Part shown: one piece after another, positions 18,716-27,475 of the stretch | Position numbering within the stretch: the stretch's first letter is position 1 | How the letters are laid out: every line of letters begins with the position of its first letter | DNA from: CAVZGO01 sp963774935 | GTDB taxonomy: Bacteria; Chloroflexota; Anaerolineae; Anaerolineales; UBA4823 | Assembly: GCA_963774935.1 (NCBI GenBank) | Contig: CAVZGO010000012.1 | Span: 5,881-69,880 of the forward strand | Direction: 5' to 3' | DNA: 64,000 nucleotides | The notes under the pieces: model-generated | What the model was told of the DNA's origin: nothing | Seen by the model: only the letters and a program-made list of their open reading frames with translations | Database searches by the model: none | Position numbers and translations under genes: made by a program

Positions 18716-19927
18716 TTATGAGTTTCTTAATGGAATGCCTGTATCTGAGATGCTGAGGTTTTTCCTTAAGTGCTTCAAGGCGAGCAGAGCGATTGCATTG
18801 AGTGCAACCACACCGATTAATATGGGAGTCATTCGATGACCCTGGCTGATAACGTCTCCCAGGTTGAGTAGTTTTGGGGTGAGAAGATCTCCTGCAGCAC
18901 GTCCTAAGGATAGTGCTGCTACGTAACATGCCATGAAAGTAGCACGGGCGGCTGGCGCAACTTCGGTCATTAAAGGTATGCTGCTCACAACGGTAAATTC
19001 GAAACTGAGGAAGAATAGCAGCAATCCTGTTATCGCCCCATATATCCCACTACCAAGAATCATCAAGAATACAGCAGCCAGGCAGTTCGCCAGAATGCCT
19101 GATGTGATGGATCTGAATTTCCCTAACCGGTCTGTCACACCAGCAGAGAGTAGCTCAGCCACCAATTCTGCACAACCGATTAATGCAGCAGTGATTCCCA
19201 GCGCGGTGATCTTCATCTCAAATGAATCTTCAAGCCACACACCAAAAACCAGCGCTACCAATTCGTTAGCCATGCTGAGCATTCCACCCATCAACATCCC
19301 GCTGATAGCTGGAGGAGAGCTGATTAGCTTGCCGATCGTTTTAATCGGGCTGGCATGTGATTCTGTTGATGCTACACCTTTTGGCAGAATGATTGCCAGG
19401 ACAATGATAGACAGGATTCCCAACCCTGCTAATAAGGGAAAAGGTGCTTTCCAACCCAATCGGGAAATTATTAAGCCAATAATTGGAATACCGATGATGA
19501 AGCTTAACGACCATCCCAGCTCAGAGAGAGACAGAACGCGGCCGCGCTGCTCATAAGGCACACGATCACCCAGGTAAGCCTGCATGGAGGGGTTAAAGAT
19601 AAAAACCCCCAGTGCAGCTAGCACAATCACCAGGACGAATGAGTAAAACGATGGCCAGATAGTCATCACAAGCAGACTGGTTGTGAAAATTACCAGACCA
19701 AAGAGCATGCCAAACTTTCGCCCTCGCCGATCAGCCTGCCAGGCTAGCAAAGGCCCAAGAATGCTCGCTGTGGAGCGCAATGCCATAACCCGCCCAAGAA
19801 TTACGAGATCAACATTCAATCCCCGCTCAAAGGTGGACAGAAAGGGATTTATCATCCTCAGCGCTGTGTTCAGGACAATTCTTACAGCGATGAAGATGAC
19901 GACTTGAAAATTTATCGATGATCTCAA
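18716..19927 (-). CDS. major facilitator superfamily transporter
   Basis: 403 residues with about twelve hydrophobic helices in two halves. The loop between helices 2 and 3 carries the MFS signature region as AWQADRRGRKFGMLFG, and RVPYEQRGRVLSLSELGWSLSF fits helix 4-5. No substrate can be read. The start overlaps the end of the upstream CcmC-like gene by four bases (ATGA), so it is the last gene of a hutU / membrane protein / MFS operon. Export of a small metabolite or a drug is equally possible. Confidence 0.82.
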   Translation of the reverse strand: MRSSINFQVVIFIAVRIVLNTALRMINPFLSTFERGLNVDLVILGRVMALRSTASILGPLLAWQADRRGRKFGMLFGLVIFTTSLLVMTIWPSFYSFVLVIVLAALGVFIFNPSMQAYLGDRVPYEQRGRVLSLSELGWSLSFIIGIPIIGLIISRLGWKAPFPLLAGLGILSIIVLAIILPKGVASTESHASPIKTIGKLISSPPAISGMLMGGMLSMANELVALVFGVWLEDSFEMKITALGITAALIGCAELVAELLSAGVTDRLGKFRSITSGILANCLAAVFLMILGSGIYGAITGLLLFFLSFEFTVVSSIPLMTEVAPAARATFMACYVAALSLGRAAGDLLTPKLLNLGDVISQGHRMTPILIGVVALNAIALLALKHLRKNLSISDTGIPLRNS

Positions 19928-20556
19928 CTTGAGGTTTTCAACCTCGCATCTTCTCTCTGGTGGACATTTTCAATCTGCATCCACAGGCGTGCTACTTGCC
20001 AGGCTAGCAGCAAAGTGAGGAGCACCAGGCCGCTGAAAAATACCTGGATCAGCCTGGCGTCCGATTGATAAATCGGCGAGCTCGGGTGCATGACATCCTG
20101 AGTCATGCGCAATGTCCAGATCAAAGCGATGGTGAATGCCAGGTTAGTAATCGATGCCCAGGTTAAGTTATCAGCGATCGCAAGTCCGATTTGGATCAGC
20201 AATCCTGTGATCGCAAAGATAACAGCCAGTCTGAAACGCGGCTCAGCCAGGTATAAACCATTCCAGTTGGTTTGCATCGCCCAAATTGCGATTGGTAAAG
20301 AGGTTATCCAGAAAACAAGGCCAGTGCGCCCCAGGGCGCGCGACCAGCGTTGTAAGCTCTCACGATGCATGATCAGGCCGAACAGACCTGTTATCGCTGC
20401 TGCCAGATAACTCGCTATGGCACCCCATATCCAAGCTCCGTGCAGATAAACAACACGTACATTGGTGCCCAAGGATTTTTCCGCAGGCCCGATTAAGGTG
20501 TAAACCGAAATCGCAAATAGGGTGATCGTAAATATAATTATCGACGACTTGCTCAT
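19924..20556 (-). CDS. six-helix membrane protein, weak CcmC/heme-handling resemblance
   Basis: 210 residues with about six membrane helices. Near the N-terminus IGPAEKSLGTNVRVVYLHGAWIW resembles the start of CcmC-type cytochrome c assembly proteins (E-x-x-MG-x-x-x-R-I-x-Y-x-H), including a His in a membrane helix. The tryptophan-rich WWD heme motif is not evident, so heme handling is only a suggestion. It overlaps hutU by one base (TGATG) and the MFS gene by four, and so sits in the middle of a coupled operon. Confidence 0.6.
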   Translation of the reverse strand: MSKSSIIIFTITLFAISVYTLIGPAEKSLGTNVRVVYLHGAWIWGAIASYLAAAITGLFGLIMHRESLQRWSRALGRTGLVFWITSLPIAIWAMQTNWNGLYLAEPRFRLAVIFAITGLLIQIGLAIADNLTWASITNLAFTIALIWTLRMTQDVMHPSSPIYQSDARLIQVFFSGLVLLTLLLAWQVARLWMQIENVHQREDARLKTSS

Positions 20557-22215
20557 CAGCGAGATTCTAACATGGGCATTTTGATGCCATGTCTCCTGGC
20601 AGCTGCAATTGCTTGCGGATAACCTGCATCAGCATGGCGGACAATACCCATTCCAGGATCGCTGGTCAGCACTCGTTGCAGCCGCGCAGCAGCTTCTGGT
20701 GTGCCGTCTGCCACAATCACCTGACCGGCATGCTGGCTGAAGCCGATACCAACTCCACCTCCATGGTGGAAGGAAACCCAGGTCGCGCCTCCAACGGCGT
20801 TGATCAACGCGTTCAGGATTGCCCAATCACTGACAGCATCTGTACCATCGAGCATTCCTTCGGTTTCGCGGTTTGGAGAAGCTACCGAGCCGGCATCCAG
20901 ATGATCGCGTCCAATAACGATGGGCGCGCTGACAATTCCATCCGCTACAAGCTGGTTGAAATCTTAAACCAGCCGCCGCCCGTTCTCCATAACCGAGCCA
21001 GCAAATACGCGAAGGCAAACCCTGGAAGGGTACTTTTTCACGTGCCATGTGAATCCAGCGGTGTAAATGCTTATCCTGCGGGAAAAGCTCCAGTACAGCC
21101 TCATCAGTCCTGTAGATATCTTCCGGATCACCGGATAATGCGACCCAGCGGAAAGGTCCCTTTCCTTCACAAAATAATGGACGGATGTATGCAGGTACAA
21201 AACCTGGAAACGAAAATGCATCCTTGACACCATAATCAAATGCACGCTGGCGTAAATTATTACCATAATCGAACACTTCCGCACCCCGGCGCTGGAATTC
21301 GAGCATCGCTTCGATGTGCCGTGCCATCGATGTCATGGAGCGTTTTGCATACTCCTCCGGATGATGCCTTCGCATGGCTTCAGCCTCTTCTACATTTAGA
21401 CCGGCAGGAATGTACATCATTACGTCATGGGCGGGAGTTTGATCTGTTACAACATCCGGAGTCACCCCACGGAGAACTAGTTCTGGGTAGATTTCCGCTG
21501 CATTGCCAATCAGGCCAATAGATAGCGGACGCTCGTCTCGGACTAAATCTTCAACCAGCGTCATTGCCTCTTCCAAAGTGTCTACAACCGCGTCGACGTA
21601 TCCAATCTCAAGTCGGCGCTTTGCCCGTGCCGGATCCGCTTCTACGATCAGCCCAACACCTTCATTCATTGTGATTGCCAGAGGTTGTGCACCGCCCATA
21701 CCACCCAATCCAGCGGTAAGCACGAATTTGCCTCTTAAGGATGGCCAGCCGCGCTGAAGTGCCAGGGATCCGAGGGTCTCGTATGTGCCCTGTAGAATCC
21801 CCTGGGTACCGATGTAGATCCAGGAACCAGCAGTCATCTGACCATACATGATTAGCCCCTTCGAAGCTAAATGATCGAAATGCTCCTGGGTTGCCCAGTG
21901 CGGAACGAGATTAGAGTTCGCAATTAATACTCGTGGAGCATCCGGGTGCGTCTTGAATACCACAACCGGCTTGCCAGATTGGACTAGTAAAGTTTCATCA
22001 TCCTCGAGCTCTTTCAGTGTTGCCAGGATAGCATCGAAAGAGTCCCAGTCACGCGCAGCCTGGCCGCGACCGCCATAAACAACTAAATCCATTGGGCGTT
22101 CGGCAACTCCCGGATCAAGGTTGTTTTGAATCATGCGATATGGTGCTTCTGTGAGCCAGGATTTGCAAGTGAGTTTGTTTCCAGTTGGAGCGCGTACTAC
22201 ACGTGGATTAGACAT
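20556..22215 (-). CDS. hutU: urocanate hydratase, frameshifted near 20962
   Basis: Histidine degradation enzyme converting urocanate to imidazolonepropionate with a tightly bound NAD. The first frame (22215-20827) has LVVYGGRGQAARDW, the NAD region MYGQMTAGSWIYIGTQGI, FVLTAGLGGMGGAQP and MMYIPAGLN. It leaves register after RICWLGYGERAAAGLRF. Removing one C from TTTCAACCAG continues as NQLVADGIVSAPIVIG into the second frame (to 20556), which carries GREHL-like RDHLDAGSVASPNRET, SDWAILNALINAVGGATWVSFHHGGGVG and RHADAGYP, the classical urocanase C-terminus. The combined length is about 550 residues, as expected. AGGTAATC precedes ATG 22215. No hutH, hutI or hutG is in the window. Confidence 0.87.
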
Positions 22216-22313
22216 GATTACCTCCCGGGGAGTATGGATTGCCGATGGGCTATTTTATTATTTAAATTATACGATGTGGGAGCTGGAAATTCCACAAATT
22301 CACCCGCCTGAAT

Positions 22314-22348
22314 AAAAAAGGGCAGCAGATACCACGATTCTGCTGTCC
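22314..22348 (-). terminator. terminator after the Rrf2 regulator
   Basis: Read on the minus strand, GGACAGCAGA pairs with TCTGCTGCCC (one mismatch) around a 9-nt loop and is followed by six T. It lies downstream of the Rrf2-type gene and upstream of hutU. Confidence 0.7.
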
Positions 22349-22410
22349 TGTTAATACATTAACTCACCTCTGCGTTAAAGGGATGATTTACCAGCCGTGC
22401 GGATGGCTAA

Positions 22411-22827
22411 CTAATTTCTTTTAGAGAGATCTGATTTGACAAATTGGTCGAAGGTTGTTTGGCGGAGCCTGCTAACTAGCTCAGCCTGGGCGTCACACCA
22501 AATCGGCTTCATCGGGCAATCATCACCAAACGTGCAATCACCATTACCAACGCAGTCGTTAAGCAGGATTGGTCCATCAATGGCTTCGATTACTTCCAGC
22601 AAAGAAATTAGTTCGGGATCTCTTGCAAGGGAGACACCACCACGGGCGCCTCGTGAAGTCTGTAACAGTCCTGCGACTGAAAGCTGAGAAACAATTTTCG
22701 CTAAGAAAGAAGGCGGAATTTGCTGTTCCTGCGCAATCTGGCTGGTCGCGGCACGTTGATTCTCTCCTAATTGAGCCAGGTAAAGCACAGCTCGTACAGC
22801 ATAATCGGCTTGTCGTGTAATTTGCAT
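22411..22827 (-). CDS. Rrf2-family regulator with IscR-type cysteines
   Basis: 138 residues from ATG 22827, eight bases after GGGAG; an ATG 15 bases earlier is less well placed. The N-terminal winged helix-turn-helix MQITRQADYAVRAVLYLAQL is the Rrf2 signature, with IPPSFLAKIVSQLSVAGLL as recognition helix and wing RGARGGVSLAR. The loop NDCVGNGDCTFGDDC has Cys-X5-Cys-X5-Cys, exactly the spacing that binds a [2Fe-2S] cluster in IscR. It probably senses iron-sulfur status or redox stress. No isc or suf gene is adjacent; upstream is the UDP-glucose dehydrogenase, divergent. Confidence 0.87.
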   Translation of the reverse strand: MQITRQADYAVRAVLYLAQLGENQRAATSQIAQEQQIPPSFLAKIVSQLSVAGLLQTSRGARGGVSLARDPELISLLEVIEAIDGPILLNDCVGNGDCTFGDDCPMKPIWCDAQAELVSRLRQTTFDQFVKSDLSKRN

Positions 22828-23019
22828 TTGTACTGCTCCCATTATTGTAGAGTATAAAGATAGTTATTAATTACTAATATTTTAGAGTGTTTTTAGCCAA
22901 TTCACAAGTGACAGAGGTCATTGCTCAGACATGACGGTTATCGTGATTTTCGGATGATTGTGGTAAGATTGTGAACCGTACCTAAAACTAGGTGGATATT
23001 ATCAGGAGGAGATAAGGTA

Positions 23020-24366
23020 ATGAAACATTTATGCGTCGTCGGCGTGGGTTATGTAGGTCTGGTAACTGCTGCTTGTTTTTCCGATCTGGGTAACCGTGTG
23101 ATCGCTCTGGATATTTCTGAAGAAAAAATAACTGGCTTAAAAAATGGGATCATGCCGATTTATGAGCCGGGTTTAAAAGAGTTGGTGGAACGTAATATTC
23201 GCGCTGGTCGGTTGACCTTTACTACATCCTACGAAGACGCTTTGTTAGACACACAATTTGCATTTATCGCAGTCGGCACTCCGTCAGGGGTAGATGGGGA
23301 GGCGGATCTACGCTACGTTGCTGCGGCAGCAGAGACAATCGCCAAAAATATGACCCAGCCCCTGATCATTATCAATAAATCAACCGTTCCCGTTGGAACT
23401 GGCGACTGGGTCGCCGATATTGTTCGCAGCAATCAGAGTACACCGGTTCCTTTTTCAGTGGTATCCTGCCCGGAATTTCTGCGAGAAGGCTCAGCGATTA
23501 CTGATTTCATGCAACCACACCGTACTGTGCTTGGCTCACTGGATCGTGAAGCGGCTGAGAAAGTTGCCCAGCTGCACCTTCCCCTGCGAGCTCCGATAGT
23601 GATAACGGATCTTCGTACTGCCGAAATGATCAAGTACGCCTCGAACGCATTCCTGGCGACTAAAATCTCCTTCATCAACGAAATCGCCAATATTTGCGAA
23701 GCCCTCGGCGCAGATGTGAAAGAAGTTGCAGTGGGCATGGGTTATGATAAACGCATTGGGCCTCTCTTTCTGGATGCTGGATTGGGTTATGGGGGATCAT
23801 GCTTCCCGAAGGATGTAAAAGCTCTGGCTTACATGGCTGCAGATAAAGGTCGCCATCCTCAGTTGTTGAACGCAGTTATGGAAATTAATAATGATCGGCG
23901 CCCAATGGTGATTATTCGTTTGCAAGAAATGTTAGGAAACTTGCGTGGTAAAACGATTGGCTTGTTAGGTCTATCCTTCAAACCCAATACGGATGACATG
24001 CGCGATGCTCCCGCTGTGGATATCGCCGAGGGATTACTCGCCCGTGGCGCTCATGTCCGCGCTTACGATCCGGTAGCAATGCAGGTGGCTACACCTCTGC
24101 TACCTGAGGTAGAAATGCAGCCCGATCCTTATACCCTGGCGCGAGGGTGTGATGCTCTGGTGATTGTTACAGAGTGGAATGAATTTAAGAACCTGGATCT
24201 GGAGTTGATTCATCGCGAGCTTAAACAGCCGATCATTTTGGATGGACGTAATATTTACGATCCGGAATTTATGCAAATGGTTGGTTTTCATTATCGTGGT
24301 TTTGGACGTGGTTATAACGGTGAACGGCTGGGCGAGAAACTCCAGGGCGAGATGAACAAGGTTTGA
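23020..24366 (+). CDS. UDP-glucose 6-dehydrogenase
   Basis: 448 residues after AGGAGGAGATAAGGTA. The NAD-binding start CVVGVGYVGLVTAACFSDLG, the linker VPVGTGDWV, the central NEIANICEALGADVKEV and the active-site GYGGSCFPKDVKAL (catalytic Cys) identify the UDP-glucose/GDP-mannose dehydrogenase family. The IGLLGLSFKPNTDDMRDAPA C-terminal Rossmann start favours UDP-glucose dehydrogenase (Ugd/TuaD). It oxidises UDP-glucose to UDP-glucuronate with two NAD, feeding surface polysaccharide. UDP-N-acetyl-mannosamine dehydrogenase is the main alternative. The methyltransferase gene follows 51 bp later in the same direction. Confidence 0.88.
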   Translation: MKHLCVVGVGYVGLVTAACFSDLGNRVIALDISEEKITGLKNGIMPIYEPGLKELVERNIRAGRLTFTTSYEDALLDTQFAFIAVGTPSGVDGEADLRYVAAAAETIAKNMTQPLIIINKSTVPVGTGDWVADIVRSNQSTPVPFSVVSCPEFLREGSAITDFMQPHRTVLGSLDREAAEKVAQLHLPLRAPIVITDLRTAEMIKYASNAFLATKISFINEIANICEALGADVKEVAVGMGYDKRIGPLFLDAGLGYGGSCFPKDVKALAYMAADKGRHPQLLNAVMEINNDRRPMVIIRLQEMLGNLRGKTIGLLGLSFKPNTDDMRDAPAVDIAEGLLARGAHVRAYDPVAMQVATPLLPEVEMQPDPYTLARGCDALVIVTEWNEFKNLDLELIHRELKQPIILDGRNIYDPEFMQMVGFHYRGFGRGYNGERLGEKLQGEMNKV

Positions 24367-24417
24367 GCTGTCGATTATTCCGGCACACCACAAATTAATG
24401 ATATTGCGGATGGATTT

Positions 24418-25308
24418 ATGCCCATGAATGACCATCCTCCTGTCTGCGACTACGAAGGATCAGATTACCAGGCGACTTTTTGGGATAAGGGCGATCGTGA
24501 CTATGAAGATCAAGTAGAAGCGATCGCCTTACGTCGCCTGTTGCCTGGACAAGGTAAATTGCTGTTGGAAATTGGTGCAGGGGCTGGACGGAATACCAGC
24601 CGATACCTGGGTTTTGAGCGCATTGTCCTCTTAGATTACTCTCGCAGCCAGCTCCGTTTGGCTCAGGAACGGTTAGGCCGCGGTGAACGGTATCTCTATG
24701 TCGCCGCCGATGTTTACCACATGCCCTTTGTACCTGGCTTGTTTGATGGGGCAACAATGATTCGCACACTTCATCATATGGCAGATGTATCGCGTGCCCT
24801 CTGTCAGGTGCGTCGTGTGATGGAACCTGGTGGTCATTTTATTCTCGAGTATGCCAATAAGAAGAATTTAAAAGCCATCTTGCGTTACATGGCTCGCCGC
24901 CAGTCCTGGAATCCATTTGACCATCAGCCTGTTGAGTATTTACCGCTTAATTTTGACTTTCATCCCAAGCAAATTCGCGATTCATTAACGGCATGTGATT
25001 TCGAGATCCAACAGCAATTGACAGTATCCCATTTTCGGATCGATTTGCTAAAACGACTGCTTCCAACATCTTTATTGGTGCAAATGGATGCGATAGCGCA
25101 GCGCACAGGTAATTTGTGGCAGCTCTCGCCAAGTGTGTTCTTGCGCGCTCAAGCTGTTGGGCAAAGCGAGTTAGCCGCGCCAGGAGCATTTTTTGCGTGT
25201 CCAGAATGTGCAACAGCGTCACTGATAGAAGCAGCAGATAGCTTAAATTGCTCTACCTGCCAGCGTTCTTACCCGATCGAAGACGGCGTATACAACTTCA
25301 GGGTTTGA
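24418..25308 (+). CDS. SAM-dependent methyltransferase with C-terminal zinc ribbon
   Basis: 296 residues. Motif I LLLEIGAGAGRNT, motif II-like YVAADVYHMPF and post-motif RVMEPGGHFILEYANKKN define a class I SAM methyltransferase. The last 40 residues contain ACPECATASLIEAADSLNCSTCQRSYPIEDGVYNF, a Trm112p-like four-Cys zinc ribbon, here fused instead of separate. Fused Trm112-like domains occur in methyltransferases of lipid or tRNA-like substrates; the substrate here is unknown. An in-frame ATG six bases further in is an equally good start. Confidence 0.8.
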   Translation: MPMNDHPPVCDYEGSDYQATFWDKGDRDYEDQVEAIALRRLLPGQGKLLLEIGAGAGRNTSRYLGFERIVLLDYSRSQLRLAQERLGRGERYLYVAADVYHMPFVPGLFDGATMIRTLHHMADVSRALCQVRRVMEPGGHFILEYANKKNLKAILRYMARRQSWNPFDHQPVEYLPLNFDFHPKQIRDSLTACDFEIQQQLTVSHFRIDLLKRLLPTSLLVQMDAIAQRTGNLWQLSPSVFLRAQAVGQSELAAPGAFFACPECATASLIEAADSLNCSTCQRSYPIEDGVYNFRV

Positions 25309-25340
25309 TTCCCAGAGTGGGCTTTCGAGCGCGTTTTCCC

Positions 25341-26087
25341 TCAGAGTTTCTCAACCACCCAAAAATGCGATAGCCCCAAAACTTTGAGGGGTGTGTGTTC
25401 AGACCACTGTAGAGCACTTCGTAACATCTTCCCAATTACTCCCCAACGCGCAATGATATTATCATAAGCTCCGAAAATAATCTCTTGTTTAACAAAATTT
25501 ACGGGCTGATTGGTGAACAGATTTTGCAAATCTCGCCTGTTATAGGTGCGCACATGTGGAGCGAGGCGGTTCCGCCACCGCCGGGGCAGGTAGTTAACCA
25601 ATGGAATATTGCCAAAGTGGTACTTGCCGCGCCAATAAATACCATGCGTCTCAAATGGATAACCCCGGTTAGGTACAAAAATTACCATTCGACCCCCTGA
25701 CTTGAGAGTACGCACCATCTCGGACACTGCTTCGTGGTCATCCTGCACGTGCTCCAACACTTCGTGGCTGAGGATCAGGCTAAATGTATTATCAGGAAAA
25801 GGCACTTTTTCACTCGCCGCGTTGATAATATTTGATGATCGGGTGTGAGCTTCGATTGCCCGTTCCAGGTCATATTCCAACCCGATCACCCTGTTCGCGT
25901 ACTGAGCTAGTTTCTCTACATACATTCCTACACCGCAGCCGTTTTCCAGTACTGTCCCGTGAATCCGCTCACCTGATTGCTCCAGGATCATATCCAGACG
26001 GCGCACCTGACCACTTCGCCATACATACGAAGGTTCACCGCAGAGAGCTGCTTTTTCCAGATCATGACCGTCAGGTGAACATTCCAT
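25341..26087 (-). CDS. class I SAM-dependent methyltransferase
   Basis: 248 residues. Motif I is VLENGCGVGMYVEKL, followed by VIGLEYDLERAIEA, ILSHEVLEHVQDD and LKSGGRMVIFVPNRGYPFE, the pattern of the Methyltransf_11/UbiG-like group. The C-terminal part with YLPRRWRNRLAPHVRTYNRRDL resembles methyltransferases found in lipopolysaccharide and glycan gene clusters. The gene lies downstream of ubiX on the same strand with a 55-bp gap. The substrate is not predictable from sequence alone. Confidence 0.8.
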   Translation of the reverse strand: MECSPDGHDLEKAALCGEPSYVWRSGQVRRLDMILEQSGERIHGTVLENGCGVGMYVEKLAQYANRVIGLEYDLERAIEAHTRSSNIINAASEKVPFPDNTFSLILSHEVLEHVQDDHEAVSEMVRTLKSGGRMVIFVPNRGYPFETHGIYWRGKYHFGNIPLVNYLPRRWRNRLAPHVRTYNRRDLQNLFTNQPVNFVKQEIIFGAYDNIIARWGVIGKMLRSALQWSEHTPLKVLGLSHFWVVEKL

Positions 26088-26142
26088 TGGATGGTCCTCT
26101 TAATTTGCCTCTGGCTGCGTGGATGTTCCTGGGCAATCCGGA

Positions 26143-26727
26143 TCAGTCTTCAATTCCTGACCAGGGCTGGTACAGATTATTTTCTATGCCAAGGCGCGCC
26201 AGAACTCGACCGACAATTGGATTGATAATGTCATCGACACTTTTTGGGCGAGTGTAGAAGGCTGGGAGCGGAGGAAAAATAACCGCGCCAGCCGATGTTG
26301 CCTGTTGCATCAATCGCAAGTGACCGGCGTGTAGAGGTGCTTCCCGCACCACCAGCACGAGCGGTCGGCCTTCTTTGAGTGATACATCTGCAGCTCTGGT
26401 CATAAGATCAGAGGTATAAGAGTTTGCTACGGCTGAAAGCGTCTTGATCGAACAAGGGATAATAACCATCCCATGAGTCATAAAAGATCCTGATGCGATT
26501 GCAGCAGCGGTATCACCAGGATCGTAAACGAAACTGGCGAGGTTTTCAATATTCTGGATGCTCCAGTCTGTCTCCTGTTGTGCCGTGATCCTGGCTGCGG
26601 ACGAGATAATCAGGTGACTCTCGACCTCTATTTCCTTCAATACCTCCAGCAGGCGGATGCCCAGGATTGCTCCCGATGCACCGCTAATACCTACCACCAG
26701 CCGTTTGGACTCAATTGTGTTTGGCAT
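26143..26727 (-). CDS. ubiX: flavin prenyltransferase UbiX
   Basis: 194 residues from ATG 26727, four bases after the ubiE stop; an upstream TTG would overlap ubiE. RLVVGISGASGAILGIRLLE is the UbiX/Pad1 flavin-binding start, and PCSIKTLSAVANSY and VLVVREAPLHAGHLRLM hold the conserved dimethylallyl-phosphate and FMN contacts. It attaches a dimethylallyl group to FMN to make the prenylated cofactor used by UbiD-type decarboxylases. Together with ubiE/menG directly upstream, it belongs to quinone biosynthesis. No ubiD-like gene is in the window. Confidence 0.9.
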   Translation of the reverse strand: MPNTIESKRLVVGISGASGAILGIRLLEVLKEIEVESHLIISSAARITAQQETDWSIQNIENLASFVYDPGDTAAAIASGSFMTHGMVIIPCSIKTLSAVANSYTSDLMTRAADVSLKEGRPLVLVVREAPLHAGHLRLMQQATSAGAVIFPPLPAFYTRPKSVDDIINPIVGRVLARLGIENNLYQPWSGIED

Positions 26728-26731
26728 GAAA

Positions 26732-27433
26732 TTATTTAATTCCCCAATATATGGCAATTGTGCCGAACATATGTCGAGAAAAACCCACCTGATCGAAGCC
26801 TGCAGCTAACAGGCGCGCGGCTAGCTTCGCAGGTTCAAGGAAATTGATGGTCGAGTCGGGTAAATATTGGTACGCTTCTGCTTGACCGCTGACCGCTTTG
26901 CCCAGCAACGGAATAATCGTTTTCATGTGAAAGTTCACGAATGGTGTAATAAAACCGTTTTCTGGTGGGGTGGTGTCCAGGGCAACTATTCGCCCTCCGG
27001 GTTTGAGCACGCGATATTGTTCAGCCAGACACTGTTCCAGGTAGGGTACATTGCGAAGTAAAAATCCCGAAACCACGGCATTAAATGTTTGACCTGGAAA
27101 GGGTAATTCACCCGCATCACCGGCTGTCCACTCCAGACGACTTTCAGGGTGATTTGTTCGTCCAATTTGCATCATCGATACGGTAAAGTCGGCAGCAACC
27201 ACCTGGCATCCGGGCGCCTGCTTGATCGCTTCGCGCGCCAGGTCCCCTGTCCCAGCCCCCATATCCAGGAGCCGGTTCCCTGCTGACAGGCGTGCGCGTC
27301 GAATTACCTCACGCCGCCAGCTCGAGTCTCGACCGAAGGTCATCAAGCGGTTCATCAGGTCATAGCGTGGGGCTATTCGCGCAAACATATCTTGTACATA
27401 GATCGCCCGATCACGGCCTTTAAGATGGGTCAA
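26732..27433 (-). CDS. ubiE: demethylmenaquinone/ubiquinone C-methyltransferase
   Basis: 233 residues. The family blocks are MFARIAPRYDLMNRLMTFGRDSSWRR at the start, motif I LLDMGAGTGDLAREAI, then DAGELPFPGQTFNAVVSGFLLRNV and a C-terminal GTIAIYWGIK. These match the UbiE/MenG/COQ5 signature YDxxNxxxSxGxxxxWR. In Chloroflexota, which use menaquinone, it most likely makes menaquinone from demethylmenaquinone. It is coupled to ubiX by four bases and preceded by the MFS gene by 42 bases. Confidence 0.9.
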   Translation of the reverse strand: MTHLKGRDRAIYVQDMFARIAPRYDLMNRLMTFGRDSSWRREVIRRARLSAGNRLLDMGAGTGDLAREAIKQAPGCQVVAADFTVSMMQIGRTNHPESRLEWTAGDAGELPFPGQTFNAVVSGFLLRNVPYLEQCLAEQYRVLKPGGRIVALDTTPPENGFITPFVNFHMKTIIPLLGKAVSGQAEAYQYLPDSTINFLEPAKLAARLLAAGFDQVGFSRHMFGTIAIYWGIK

Positions 27434-27475
27434 GAAGTTCTCCTTGGTTAGAAGTTAACCATCACGATGCTTGGT

